A stretch of 64,000 nt of DNA from Sinobacterium caligoides (GTDB lineage Bacteria > Pseudomonadota > Gammaproteobacteria > Pseudomonadales > Sinobacteriaceae): positions 1-64,000 of the forward strand of contig NZ_RKHR01000011.1 in assembly GCF_003752585.1 (NCBI RefSeq), in the 5' to 3' direction. The translations under genes and the position numbers were made by a program. The stretch's first letter is position 1. Each line of letters opens with the position of its first letter. Below are positions 36,808-44,624 of the stretch, piece after piece. Under the pieces are notes generated by a model. That model saw nothing but the letters and a program-made list of their open reading frames with translations, ran no database searches and was not told the DNA's origin.

Positions 36808-37743
36808 TTATGGCCGATAGGCCGGTTTCAGCAGCCCTGGCGCCATCTTCTGAATCATACTCAGGATGCCCTCGCGCCAGTCGACACGCGTCGGGCCGAG
36901 TAACTCGTGCATTTTTTCGGTATCGATCGCCAGTGTCCCGAAGGCGGCCGGGGTTTCATTAAAAATGGGTTCGAAGCCGGAGATCTCGGTCAGATAGCCA
37001 CACCATTCCTCCACCGAGGTGGCGACACTACCACCGAAGTTCACCGTCACCGCCTGCGGGCTGGCACTGGCCAACAGCGCCGGGATCTTCTCGATATAGT
37101 CACAGCTGTGCAACAGGTTATAGGCGTTAGGACGATCCGGATGAATATCAATCTGCACCCCCGCCTGCATCATCTGTAAATGAAACAGCGGCCAGCCACC
37201 ATTATCACCATAAGGCACGCTGAGTCGCGCGATCACCACCGGCACCTCGAAGGTTTCTGCGGCGAAGCGCACCACGCTCTCGGCGGCGATTTTACTGATC
37301 GAGTAGGTGGGAAACATCGCCCGGTGATTATCACCGAGGGCCGAGTCTTCACGACACAGCTCCCCTTTGGCGTATTCATAGACCGCCGTCGACGAGAAGT
37401 GCACGAACGCCTTCACCCCACGGCAAGCCGCGATCAACCGACCCGCGCCCTCGGCATTCACCTTCAGGTCATAGGCAAAGTCACCGCTTTTAACCACGGC
37501 ATAGTTCAATACATAATCGATATCATCGGGGATCAACGCCGCCAGATCATCCGTCGCCAAGTCGGCGCGCAGGCAGTGCACACCCTTGGCCTCAAGCGCC
37601 AACCGCTGCGCCTCATCGCTGAAGCGAGCGATCGCATAGAGGGTATTATCAGTACGCAGCGCATCGATAACCGGCGCCGCCACCTGGCTGGTAGGGCCAG
37701 CAATTAAAATTTTCTGTTCTTTTAGTGCCACATGGGGAATCAT
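36808..37743 (-). CDS. NAD-dependent epimerase/dehydratase (extended SDR)
   Basis: 311 residues with a Rossmann start KILIAGPTSQVAAPV, in which the second and third Gly of GxxGxxG are replaced (S19, A22). The catalytic set S117-S118-T119 and Y147xxxK151 (TYSISKIAAE) is intact, and ARLSVPYGDNGG resembles the extended-SDR PYGP region. It should oxidise or epimerise a sugar- or steroid-like substrate; no specific assignment can be made. Paired with the SnoaL-like gene on the same strand, which suggests a two-step small-molecule conversion (inference). Confidence 0.8.
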   Translation of the reverse strand: MIPHVALKEQKILIAGPTSQVAAPVIDALRTDNTLYAIARFSDEAQRLALEAKGVHCLRADLATDDLAALIPDDIDYVLNYAVVKSGDFAYDLKVNAEGAGRLIAACRGVKAFVHFSSTAVYEYAKGELCREDSALGDNHRAMFPTYSISKIAAESVVRFAAETFEVPVVIARLSVPYGDNGGWPLFHLQMMQAGVQIDIHPDRPNAYNLLHSCDYIEKIPALLASASPQAVTVNFGGSVATSVEEWCGYLTEISGFEPIFNETPAAFGTLAIDTEKMHELLGPTRVDWREGILSMIQKMAPGLLKPAYRP

Positions 37744-37784
37744 AAACCTACCTTAATCGTTGTTATTGTTGCGGCGACCTCGCC

Positions 37785-37880
37785 ATTGCTTTTACCCAAT
37801 ATTGCCTTTACCCAATATTGCCTTTACCCAATATTGCTTTTACTCAATATTGCTACTGATCGATACTGCTACTATTCAAT
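37785..37880. repeat. Six-copy 16-bp tandem repeat
   Basis: Six exact-length 16-bp units: copies 2 and 3 are identical (ATTGCCTTTACCCAAT), copies 1 and 4 differ by one or two bases, and copies 5 and 6 are diverged. Junctions create CAATATTG palindromes. It lies between the SDR start (37743) and pyk. Confidence 0.9.
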
Positions 37881-38094
37881 ATCGATTGTAACCAGTCGCC
37901 GGCCAATGCAGACCACCTAACTGGGTGGTCGCCTCTAGCCGCCCCTTTCCTATGCGCCTAATACATTACCTCAAATTACACACGAGTATAGTTACAATTC
38001 CAGCATTTCATCGGCCTAATCTGCTAGCCTTGTCATCATCCCGTCTCAATGTGTGCTTAAACTGCACTTAACTTCCAAGGATCAAGACTCAACA
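37881..38094 (+). other. pyk leader region
   Basis: No gene. It holds a short hairpin GACCACC/GGTGGTC (37911-37930) and a weak possible sigma-70 promoter: TTACAA (37992-37997), 17 bp, CCTAAT (38015-38020). Nothing else is recognised. Confidence 0.35.
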
Positions 38095-39525
38095 ATGCCC
38101 AGAAGAACGAAAATCATCGCCACCCTCGGTCCCGCCACTGATCACCCTGACACCCTCAAGGCCTTGCTACAGGCCGGCGCCAACGTGTTGCGTCTCAACT
38201 TCTCGCACGGCGACGCCGACGACCACCGAGAACGCGCACGACTGATCCGTCAATTTGCCGATGAACTCGGGCTCAGCGTCGCCATTCTCGGCGACCTGCA
38301 GGGGCCGAAGATTCGCATCGCCCGCTTCAGCGAACAGCGCATTGTCATCGAGAGCGGCGACCGCTTCACCCTCGATACCGCCTTCGACCCCGACGCCGGC
38401 AACCAACAGATCGTCGGCGTCGACTACCCTCCCCTCGCCGACCAAGTCGGCAGCGGTGATAAGCTGCTGCTCGACGATGGCCGTATCGTACTTGAGGTCG
38501 ATAGCGTCGACGGCAGCGCCGTACACTGTATCGTGCGCAGCGGCGGCACGCTGTCCAACAACAAGGGCCTCAACCGCCTCGGCGGTGGACTGGCCGCCGA
38601 CGCGCTGACTGAGAAAGACCTGCGCGATATTAAGCTCGCCGCCGAGCTGCGCTGTGACTACGTCGCCGTCTCCTTCCCCGGCAGCCCCGATGACCTGCAT
38701 CAGGCTCGTCAACTGCTCGAGGCCGAAGGCTGTGACGCCGGCATCGTCGCCAAGATCGAGCGCGCCGAGACCGTGCACGACCGCCAACTACTCGAACAGA
38801 TGATCATCGCCAGCGACGCCGTAATGGTGGCACGGGGCGACCTCGGGGTAGAGATCGGCGACGCCGAACTGGTCGGCGTACAGAAGCACATGATCGAGCG
38901 CGCCCGCCAGCTCAATCGCTGCGTCATCACCGCTACCCAGATGATGGAGTCGATGATCGAGGCACCGATGCCGACCCGCGCCGAGGTGTTCGACGTCGCC
39001 AACGCCGTGCTCGACGGCACCGACGCGGTGATGCTGTCGGCGGAGACCGCCGCCGGTAAATACCCCATCGCCGCCGTCGAGGCCATGGCCCGCACCTGTA
39101 TCGGTGCCGAGAAGCAGGTACGTCCCTATGCCGCCAACCTGTGCTTCGAGATCGACTTCGAGCGCACCGACCAGTCGATCGCCATGGCGGCGATGTACGT
39201 CGCCAACCACACCTCCGGCATTCGCGCCATCCTCTGTCTGACCGAGTCCGGCTCGACACCGATGTGGATGTCGCGCCTGGCCTCCAACATGCCGATCTAC
39301 GCCGTCTCCCGCCACGCCGACAGCTGCGCTAAGATGGCGCTGTATCGCGGCGTCACCGCCATCGAGTTCGATCTGTTCCAGCAGCCGCAGGATGTCGAAC
39401 AGCCGGCGCTGCAGCAGTTGCTCGAGCGCGGTCACATCCAGCCCGGCGACAAGGTCATCGTCACCCACGGTGATATCACCGGCCTGCACGGCGGCACCAA
39501 CACGCTGCGCATCATCACCGCCTAA
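38095..39525 (+). CDS. pyk: Pyruvate kinase
   Basis: 476 residues. RRTKIIATLGPATDHPDTLKALLQAGANVLRLNFSHGD opens the barrel; GDLQGPKIRIARF, the active-site segment IVAKIERAETV, MVARGDLGVEIGD and ATQMMESMIEAPMPTRAEVFDVANAVLDGTDAVMLSAETAAGKYP are all intact. It converts PEP and ADP to pyruvate and ATP. The open frame begins at a GTG (38053), but the ATG at 38095 fits the family N-terminus. The gene is much more GC-rich at third positions than the 9-20 kb region, producing long antisense shadow frames. It is the more PykA-like type; allosteric class cannot be decided. Confidence 0.95.
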   Translation: MPRRTKIIATLGPATDHPDTLKALLQAGANVLRLNFSHGDADDHRERARLIRQFADELGLSVAILGDLQGPKIRIARFSEQRIVIESGDRFTLDTAFDPDAGNQQIVGVDYPPLADQVGSGDKLLLDDGRIVLEVDSVDGSAVHCIVRSGGTLSNNKGLNRLGGGLAADALTEKDLRDIKLAAELRCDYVAVSFPGSPDDLHQARQLLEAEGCDAGIVAKIERAETVHDRQLLEQMIIASDAVMVARGDLGVEIGDAELVGVQKHMIERARQLNRCVITATQMMESMIEAPMPTRAEVFDVANAVLDGTDAVMLSAETAAGKYPIAAVEAMARTCIGAEKQVRPYAANLCFEIDFERTDQSIAMAAMYVANHTSGIRAILCLTESGSTPMWMSRLASNMPIYAVSRHADSCAKMALYRGVTAIEFDLFQQPQDVEQPALQQLLERGHIQPGDKVIVTHGDITGLHGGTNTLRIITA

Positions 39526-39656
39526 CAATCGGTTGTTGCGGCGGTTATTTGCGCGTTGGCACCGGGTTCGATGACTCGGTGCAATCAGCGCATCGCTTCA
39601 CCTCTGCGCATTTGGCCAACGCCAAATCCGGGCCGAAAAAATACTCAAATATCAAG

Positions 39657-39686
39657 CCTTATAATTTATAAGGTTTTGCCTATAAT
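39657..39686 (+). promoter_or_regulatory. Candidate promoter with overlapping palindrome
   Basis: A perfect 8-1-8 inverted repeat CCTTATAA-T-TTATAAGG (39657-39673) lies where the -35 region would be for a consensus -10, TATAAT (39681-39686). The next gene starts at 39765. The palindrome could be an operator. A second short hairpin, ATTTGGC/GCCAAAT (39610-39627), lies upstream. Confidence 0.5.
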
Positions 39687-39764
39687 ACGCCCCCTTTGTG
39701 CGCGGCGGTCTGTTGCCGCGCCACCGGCCATCGTTGTTCAGCTGTATTAATGGGGAAGCTTTAA

Positions 39765-40523
39765 GTGATTGTATTTACCATCACCAATCAACACACCAAC
39801 GAAGTTTATGTTGGCACCGCACGTAACACCGCCGAGGAGAAGTGGAAACAATACCTCTCGTCCACCGCCGCGGGGTTAGATTTCCCCCTGTACAATGACA
39901 TACGCGACTACGGCAGCGACGCTTTCCAGGTCAGCGAGTGGGCCTTCGCCGATTCCATGGAAGAGCTGACCACACTCAACCGCGAGGCGATGCTGAAGTT
40001 CGACGGCATCAGTCTGCGCGGCCATAAGACGGTCAACTCCAGCGTTGTGTTGGCGCCGCAGAACATCGACAAGGCCTCCTCGGTCAGCGGCATGGTCCGC
40101 GGCCGCCGCCCCCTCGACAAAAAGGTCCACTCCGAAGCCGCCAAGACCGTCTTCGCCATGCGCGTCAACGGTGTCGGCACCGGCGACGCGGGCAGCAGCA
40201 CCGCTGCCGGCAACAAGAGCACCACCAACAAGACCGCAGCCAACAAAACCGCAGCCACCGGTAAGGCAACGGCCGCGCCACGCATTGGCAAGCCGGGCAA
40301 GACCGCCAAGGCCACGCTGAAGGCACCGAAGATCGCCAGCGGCCGTACCGGTAACAGCATCAAAGAGAAACGTATCAAGGAAGCCATCGCCGCCGAGAAG
40401 ACGGCGCGGGAAGAGGCCGGTCGTCAGAAAATCGCCGCCGAGGCCGATGAGATGGCCAGCATCCTCGCTCGCCTAGAGAGCCGCGAGGCCACCTCCGTCG
40501 CCTACAAGAACCGTCGCCGCTAA
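39765..40523 (+). CDS. GIY-YIG-like protein with Ala/Lys-rich histone-like tail
   Basis: 252 residues, GTG start with GGGGAAG upstream. Residues 1-90 resemble a GIY-YIG nuclease domain: VFTITN and VYVG (14-17) replace GIY and YIG, then LYNDIRDYGSDAF and a Glu (E74) at the metal-ligand position. The catalytic Arg and following His of the usual RWxxH motif appear as K26 and Y30 (KWKQY), so nuclease activity is doubtful. Residues 110-140 are basic; 140-210 are Ala/Lys/Thr/Gly repeats like histone H1 tails; 215-252 form a charged helix. Probably DNA- or RNA-associated (inference). Confidence 0.65.
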   Translation: MIVFTITNQHTNEVYVGTARNTAEEKWKQYLSSTAAGLDFPLYNDIRDYGSDAFQVSEWAFADSMEELTTLNREAMLKFDGISLRGHKTVNSSVVLAPQNIDKASSVSGMVRGRRPLDKKVHSEAAKTVFAMRVNGVGTGDAGSSTAAGNKSTTNKTAANKTAATGKATAAPRIGKPGKTAKATLKAPKIASGRTGNSIKEKRIKEAIAAEKTAREEAGRQKIAAEADEMASILARLESREATSVAYKNRRR

Positions 40524-40532
40524 GCGGACACC

Positions 40533-40565
40533 GGGCGGCGGCCTTCTCGCCCCGCCCCTCTTTTT
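40533..40565 (+). terminator. Possible terminator after the GIY-YIG-like gene
   Basis: GGGCGG (40533-40538) pairs with CCGCCC (40552-40557), followed by CTCTTTTT. The stop codon of the upstream gene is at 40521-40523. Confidence 0.55.
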
Positions 40566-40814
40566 ACCCAGCCCTTCTTAGCCGCCTCTTATTACCTGCC
40601 TCTGCTTTTATCCTGCAGCTGTGACATTTTTCTTCTATCGATAGCTGCTCACCGCCGCCAGTTTTCGGACCACGAGCCCTCACCTAACCGCCGTCTCGCC
40701 ATCGAGCAAGCCCAGGGCAACTCTGCCCCCGCCACTTGCTCAGGCCAGCAGCGACAAGGCCGACGCCGACAACTCTATCGGCGTGCGACCCTGCTGCTAA
40801 AGCTTTACAGCAGG
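40566..40814. other. Intergenic stretch without recognised content
   Basis: About 250 nt between the two convergent terminators. It is GC-rich with pyrimidine-rich patches; I see no open frame with a ribosome site, no RNA gene and no clear repeat. Confidence 0.5.
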
Positions 40815-40850
40815 CAAAAAAAAACACCGACCCGCAGGGGTCGGTGTTTC
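40815..40850 (-). terminator. Rho-independent terminator of pilA
   Basis: ACACCGACCC (40825-40834) and GGGTCGGTGT (40839-40848) form a 10-bp perfect stem with a GCAG loop, followed on the minus strand by nine Ts. It lies just past the pilA stop at 40879. Confidence 0.93.
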
Positions 40851-40878
40851 TAATCCAGCTGAGGCTTAGCTTAAGCGA

Positions 40879-41319
40879 TTAGCAAAGGCCTGCTGAAATA
40901 CAGGTAGAGTCATCACTACGCGTCCAAATAACTTGGCCGTTTGTTAGCTCTCCGGTTAAAATATATGTCAGGTCGTCAACATCGCTGGTGCCCGTCGCGG
41001 TAACCAAAACCTCAGCGTTAGTTGGACCAGCCGTAGTTTCAATGCTATCGAGCATGCCCTGTCCATTACCGGTAGCTATATCAATAACACCATTTGAGCC
41101 ACCGATACATTCGCTATCAAAGTCTGCAGTCGTCGCTTGAGTCTGAGCACAAACCTCGATGGCGCTCTTAACCGCCGTCGTTGCCAACACCACCTCGGAG
41201 AACTTGGCCTTCTTGGTGTAGGTCTGGTAGGCCGGCAGGGCGACGGCGGCGAGGATACCGATGATCGCGATGACCACCATTAATTCGATGAGGGTAAAAC
41301 CGGATTGTTGCTTGTTCAT
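40879..41319 (-). CDS. pilA: Type IV major pilin PilA
   Basis: A 146-residue prepilin. The leader MNKQQSG (7 residues) precedes the mature helix [25 protein letters not shown], with Glu at +5. Four Cys lie in the mature protein (EVC, SEC, and the terminal CISAGLC), so the D-region loop closes near the C-terminus. The frame is open to 41328, but ATG 41319 has GGAG 8 nt upstream. The sigma-54 promoter, strong terminator and divergence from pilBCD make it the major pilin. Processed by PilD (44625-45503) and assembled by PilB/PilC. Confidence 0.94.
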   Translation of the reverse strand: MNKQQSGFTLIELMVVIAIIGILAAVALPAYQTYTKKAKFSEVVLATTAVKSAIEVCAQTQATTADFDSECIGGSNGVIDIATGNGQGMLDSIETTAGPTNAEVLVTATGTSDVDDLTYILTGELTNGQVIWTRSDDSTCISAGLC

Positions 41320-41375
41320 AAGTGTCACTCCAGAGGTCTGTTATACACAGAATTAGTATTGGTGAGCTTAACAAA

Positions 41376-41390
41376 GCAACCGCTGTGCCA
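41376..41390 (-). promoter_or_regulatory. Sigma-54 promoter of pilA
   Basis: On the minus strand TGGCAC (41385-41390) - 5 nt - TTGC (41376-41379) matches the -24/-12 consensus exactly. Transcription would begin near 41364, about 45 nt before the pilA start. PilS and PilR encoded in this window are the expected activators. Confidence 0.92.
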
Positions 41391-41476
41391 ACTTGATAGA
41401 AGTGTTATAAGTAATATCACTAGGCCGCCCTAGCAACTCCGCTATCTCGCCTAACACTTCCCCTCACCGACACAAT

Positions 41477-41493
41477 GTGACCCTCTGCGTCAC
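41477..41493. promoter_or_regulatory. GTGAC-N7-GTCAC inverted repeat between pilA and pilB
   Basis: A perfect 5-bp dyad about 120 bp upstream of the predicted pilA transcription start, a typical enhancer distance for a sigma-54 activator. Its half-site spacing does not fit a CRP site. The rest of the 318-nt pilA-pilB gap holds only an AT-rich TATATAAG near 41577 that could serve pilB. Confidence 0.4.
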
Positions 41494-41637
41494 CTGCTAC
41501 CATCACCCGCTGACGGCATCTGCACCGCCAATAGCTTAGGGCTTTATCTCGGCGACGGATCGACGTATGCTTGCCTTATATAAGAGCCAATAAAAATCGG
41601 CCAACACAACACGCTTGCATTGATTAAGACGGTGACT

Positions 41638-43359
41638 ATGAGCCAGCCCAGTATTTCCCCCCTCAACGGCCTCGCCCGACGCCTGGTCAAAGAGGGCCTG
41701 CTCGATGAGGAGCGCGCGCGCCACGCCTGGCAACAGGCACACAGCGATCGGCAGCCATTTGTCAGTTATTTAGTACAGCAACAGCTGGTACCGGCGCGCA
41801 CCATCGCCGAACTGGCCAGCGACGAGTTTGGCAATCCGCTGTTCGACCTCGCCAGCCTCAACCCAGAGGCCATGCCCAACGACTTGATCGACCCCAAGCT
41901 GATCGAGAGACACCGCGCGGTGCCGCTGTTCAAGCGCGGCACGCGACTGTTTATCGGTGTCTCCGACCCCACCAATTTCCGCGCCCAGGATGAGATCCAG
42001 TTTCACACCGGGCTCAGTACCGAGGCGGTACTGGTCGACGAGGATCAGCTAACCCTGCTGATCACCAACCTCGCCGATAATACCGAGGACACCGACGTCG
42101 ACTTCGGCGACCTCGACGACAGCCTGGAAGACCTCGACATTGGTCCCGATACCCAGGAGAAAGAACAGGACGACGGCAACGGCAGCGACGACACGCCGAT
42201 CGTCAAGTTCGTCAACAAGATGCTGCTCGACGCCATCAAGATGGGCGCCTCCGACCTGCACTTTGAACCCTACGAGAAATCCTACCGGGTGCGCTTTCGC
42301 ACCGACGGCGTACTAAAAGAGATCGCCCGGCCGCCGCTAACCCTCGCCGGTAAGCTGTCGGCGCGATTGAAGGTGATGTCGGAGATGGACATCTCCGAGC
42401 GACGCATGCCGCAGGATGGCCGCATCAAGCTGAAACTGTCGAGGAAGCGCTCCATCGACTTCCGCGTCAACACCCTGCCGACGCTGTGGGGCGAGAAGAT
42501 CGTACTGCGGATCCTCGACCCCAGCAGTGCCCAGATGGGCATCGAGGCGCTCGGTTACGACGACGATCAGAAAGAGATGTACCTCGCCGCGCTGCATCAG
42601 CCCCAGGGCATGATCCTAGTCACCGGCCCCACCGGTAGTGGCAAGACCGTGTCGCTGTACACCGGCCTCAACATCCTCAACACCGCCGAGCGCAACATCT
42701 CCACCGCCGAAGACCCCGTCGAGATCAACCTCGAGGGCATCAACCAGGTGCACGTCAAGGCCAAGATCGGCCTCAACTTCTCCGAGGCGCTGCGCTCCTT
42801 CCTGCGTCAGGATCCCGACGTCATCATGGTCGGTGAGATTCGTGACCTGGAGACCGCCGAGATCGCCATCAAGGCGGCACAGACCGGTCACATGGTGATG
42901 TCGACGCTACACACCAACAGCGCCGCCGAGACCGTCACCCGCTTACTCAACATGGGCGTACCGGCCTTCAACCTCGCCACCACCGTCAGCCTAATTATCG
43001 CCCAGCGCCTGGCTCGACGCCTGTGTAAACACTGCGCCGAAGACTTCAGCGACGCCCCCCGCGAGATGCTATTAAAAGAGGGCTTCACCGAGCAAGACCT
43101 CGACACCATGACGCTGAAGAAACCCAGCAGTAATGGCTGCTCACAGTGCAACAACGGCTACAAAGGGCGTGTCGGTATTTATGAAGTGGTTCGCATCACC
43201 GACAACCTCGCACGCATTATCATGGAGGAGGGTAACTCTATCGATATCGCCGACCAGGCACGCCGGGAAGGTTTCAACGACCTGAGACGCTCAGCGCTAT
43301 TGAAAGCCGCCGCAGGATTAACCAGTTTAGAAGAAGTTAACCGAGTAACGAAGGATTAA
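41638..43359 (+). CDS. pilB: Type IV pilus extension ATPase PilB
   Basis: 573 residues. The N-terminal MshEN-like/N1 domain (1-140) is followed by an acidic linker (about 150-185, rich in Asp/Glu) and the GspE-type ATPase: Walker A GPTGSGKT (about 330-337), Asp box EDPVEINLEGINQV, Walker B DPDVIMVGEIRD and His box TGHMVMSTLHTNSA. A zinc tetracysteine lies near 463-504 (CKHC...CSQC). It powers pilus extension from the cytoplasmic side. The frame is open to a TTG at 41620; I choose ATG 41638. First gene of pilBCD, two nt before pilC. Confidence 0.95.
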   Translation: MSQPSISPLNGLARRLVKEGLLDEERARHAWQQAHSDRQPFVSYLVQQQLVPARTIAELASDEFGNPLFDLASLNPEAMPNDLIDPKLIERHRAVPLFKRGTRLFIGVSDPTNFRAQDEIQFHTGLSTEAVLVDEDQLTLLITNLADNTEDTDVDFGDLDDSLEDLDIGPDTQEKEQDDGNGSDDTPIVKFVNKMLLDAIKMGASDLHFEPYEKSYRVRFRTDGVLKEIARPPLTLAGKLSARLKVMSEMDISERRMPQDGRIKLKLSRKRSIDFRVNTLPTLWGEKIVLRILDPSSAQMGIEALGYDDDQKEMYLAALHQPQGMILVTGPTGSGKTVSLYTGLNILNTAERNISTAEDPVEINLEGINQVHVKAKIGLNFSEALRSFLRQDPDVIMVGEIRDLETAEIAIKAAQTGHMVMSTLHTNSAAETVTRLLNMGVPAFNLATTVSLIIAQRLARRLCKHCAEDFSDAPREMLLKEGFTEQDLDTMTLKKPSSNGCSQCNNGYKGRVGIYEVVRITDNLARIIMEEGNSIDIADQARREGFNDLRRSALLKAAAGLTSLEEVNRVTKD

Positions 43360-43361
43360 GT

Positions 43362-44588
43362 ATGGCCACTGCAACACGTAACGCCGCCAAGGGCGCCACC
43401 TATACCTGGGAGGGCAAGGATAGGCAGGGGCGCAAGACCAGTGGCGAAATAAGCGCCGCCTCGATCGCCCTCGCCAAGGCACAGCTGCGCAACCAAGGCA
43501 TCAAGAATGGTAAGGTGCGTAAGAAAACCAAGCCACTGTTCAGCAATAAGAAGCCGATCAAAACCTCCGACATCACCGTCTTCACCCGCCAGCTGGCCAC
43601 CATGATGAAGGCCGGCGTGCCGCTGATGCAGTCCTTCGAGATCGTCGCCGAGGGCCTCGACAACCCCACCATGGCCGAGCTGGTGCTGGAAATCCGTGAC
43701 GACGTCGCCGGCGGCACCAGCCTCGCCGAGAGCTTGCAGAAACACCCTAAGTACTTCGACGCGCTGTTCTGCAGCCTGATCGAGGCCGGCGAGCAGTCCG
43801 GTGCGCTGGAGACCATGCTCGACCGCGTCGCCCTCTACAAAGAGAAGAGCGAGGCGGTGAAGAAAAAGATCAAGAAGGCGATGACCTACCCCGCCGCCGT
43901 GGTCGCGGTCGCCTGTATTGTCACCGGCATCCTATTGATCTACGTGGTGCCCCAGTTTGCCGAGACCTTCGGCTCCTTTGGCGCCGAGCTGCCTGCACTG
44001 ACCCTCTTCGTGCTCGCCTGCTCCGAGTTCGTGCAGGCCTACGCGCTGCTTATTGTTGCCGCCATCGTCGTCGCCGTGGTGTTGTTCGGCCAGGCCCGGC
44101 AACGTTCCAAACCCTTCGCCGACGGCCTCGACCGCGCGCTATTGAAGGCGCCGATCATCGGCTCAGTGGTCTACCAGTCGATCATGGCACGCTTCAGCCG
44201 CACCCTATCGACCACCTTCGCCGCCGGTGTACCACTGGTCGACGCCCTCGACTCGGTGGCCGGCGCCGCTGGCAACGACGTCTATTATCGCGCGATCAAC
44301 AAGGTTAAGGAGGAGGTCACCTCGGGCAACACCCTCAACGCCTCGATCAAAGCCACCGACCTGTTCCCCAACCTGTTAATCCAGATGGTCGCCATCGGCG
44401 AGGAGTCCGGTGCCCTCGATGAGATGCTGGCGAAAGTCGCCAACCACTACGAAGAGGAAGTCGACAACGCCGTCGACAGCCTCACCTCGCTGATGGAACC
44501 GCTGATCATGTCGGTGCTCGGCGGTGTTGTCGGGGTGCTACTACTGGCGATGTACATGCCGATATTCACCATCGGTCAGGTCATGTAA
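43362..44588 (+). CDS. pilC: Type IV pilus inner-membrane platform protein PilC
   Basis: 408 residues, the usual PilC/GspF length. Two GspF repeats are clear: FTRQLATMMKAGVPLMQSFEIV... GGTSLAESLQKHPKYFDALFCSLIEAGEQSGALETML and ARFSRTLSTTFAAGVPLVDALDSVAGAAGN... LFPNLLIQMVAIGEESGALDEML. Three membrane segments fit the family. It couples PilB (and PilT, not in the window) motion to pilin insertion. It begins 2 nt after pilB. Confidence 0.96.
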   Translation: MATATRNAAKGATYTWEGKDRQGRKTSGEISAASIALAKAQLRNQGIKNGKVRKKTKPLFSNKKPIKTSDITVFTRQLATMMKAGVPLMQSFEIVAEGLDNPTMAELVLEIRDDVAGGTSLAESLQKHPKYFDALFCSLIEAGEQSGALETMLDRVALYKEKSEAVKKKIKKAMTYPAAVVAVACIVTGILLIYVVPQFAETFGSFGAELPALTLFVLACSEFVQAYALLIVAAIVVAVVLFGQARQRSKPFADGLDRALLKAPIIGSVVYQSIMARFSRTLSTTFAAGVPLVDALDSVAGAAGNDVYYRAINKVKEEVTSGNTLNASIKATDLFPNLLIQMVAIGEESGALDEMLAKVANHYEEEVDNAVDSLTSLMEPLIMSVLGGVVGVLLLAMYMPIFTIGQVM

Positions 44589-44624
44589 ACTCCCCCTATC
44601 TTTATAATAGAGTCAGGCTTTTAC

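Noticed and set aside
38167-39528. Long antisense open frames (206 and 246 codons) opposite pyk
   Set aside because: They mirror the high-GC codon pattern of pyk, are Asp/Gly/His-rich low-complexity translations, and lack ribosome sites; pyk itself has every family motif.
39557-39580. tRNA-like GGTTCGA and GCACCG/CGGTGC hairpin after pyk
   Set aside because: No acceptor or anticodon arms can be drawn around it; at most a simple hairpin.
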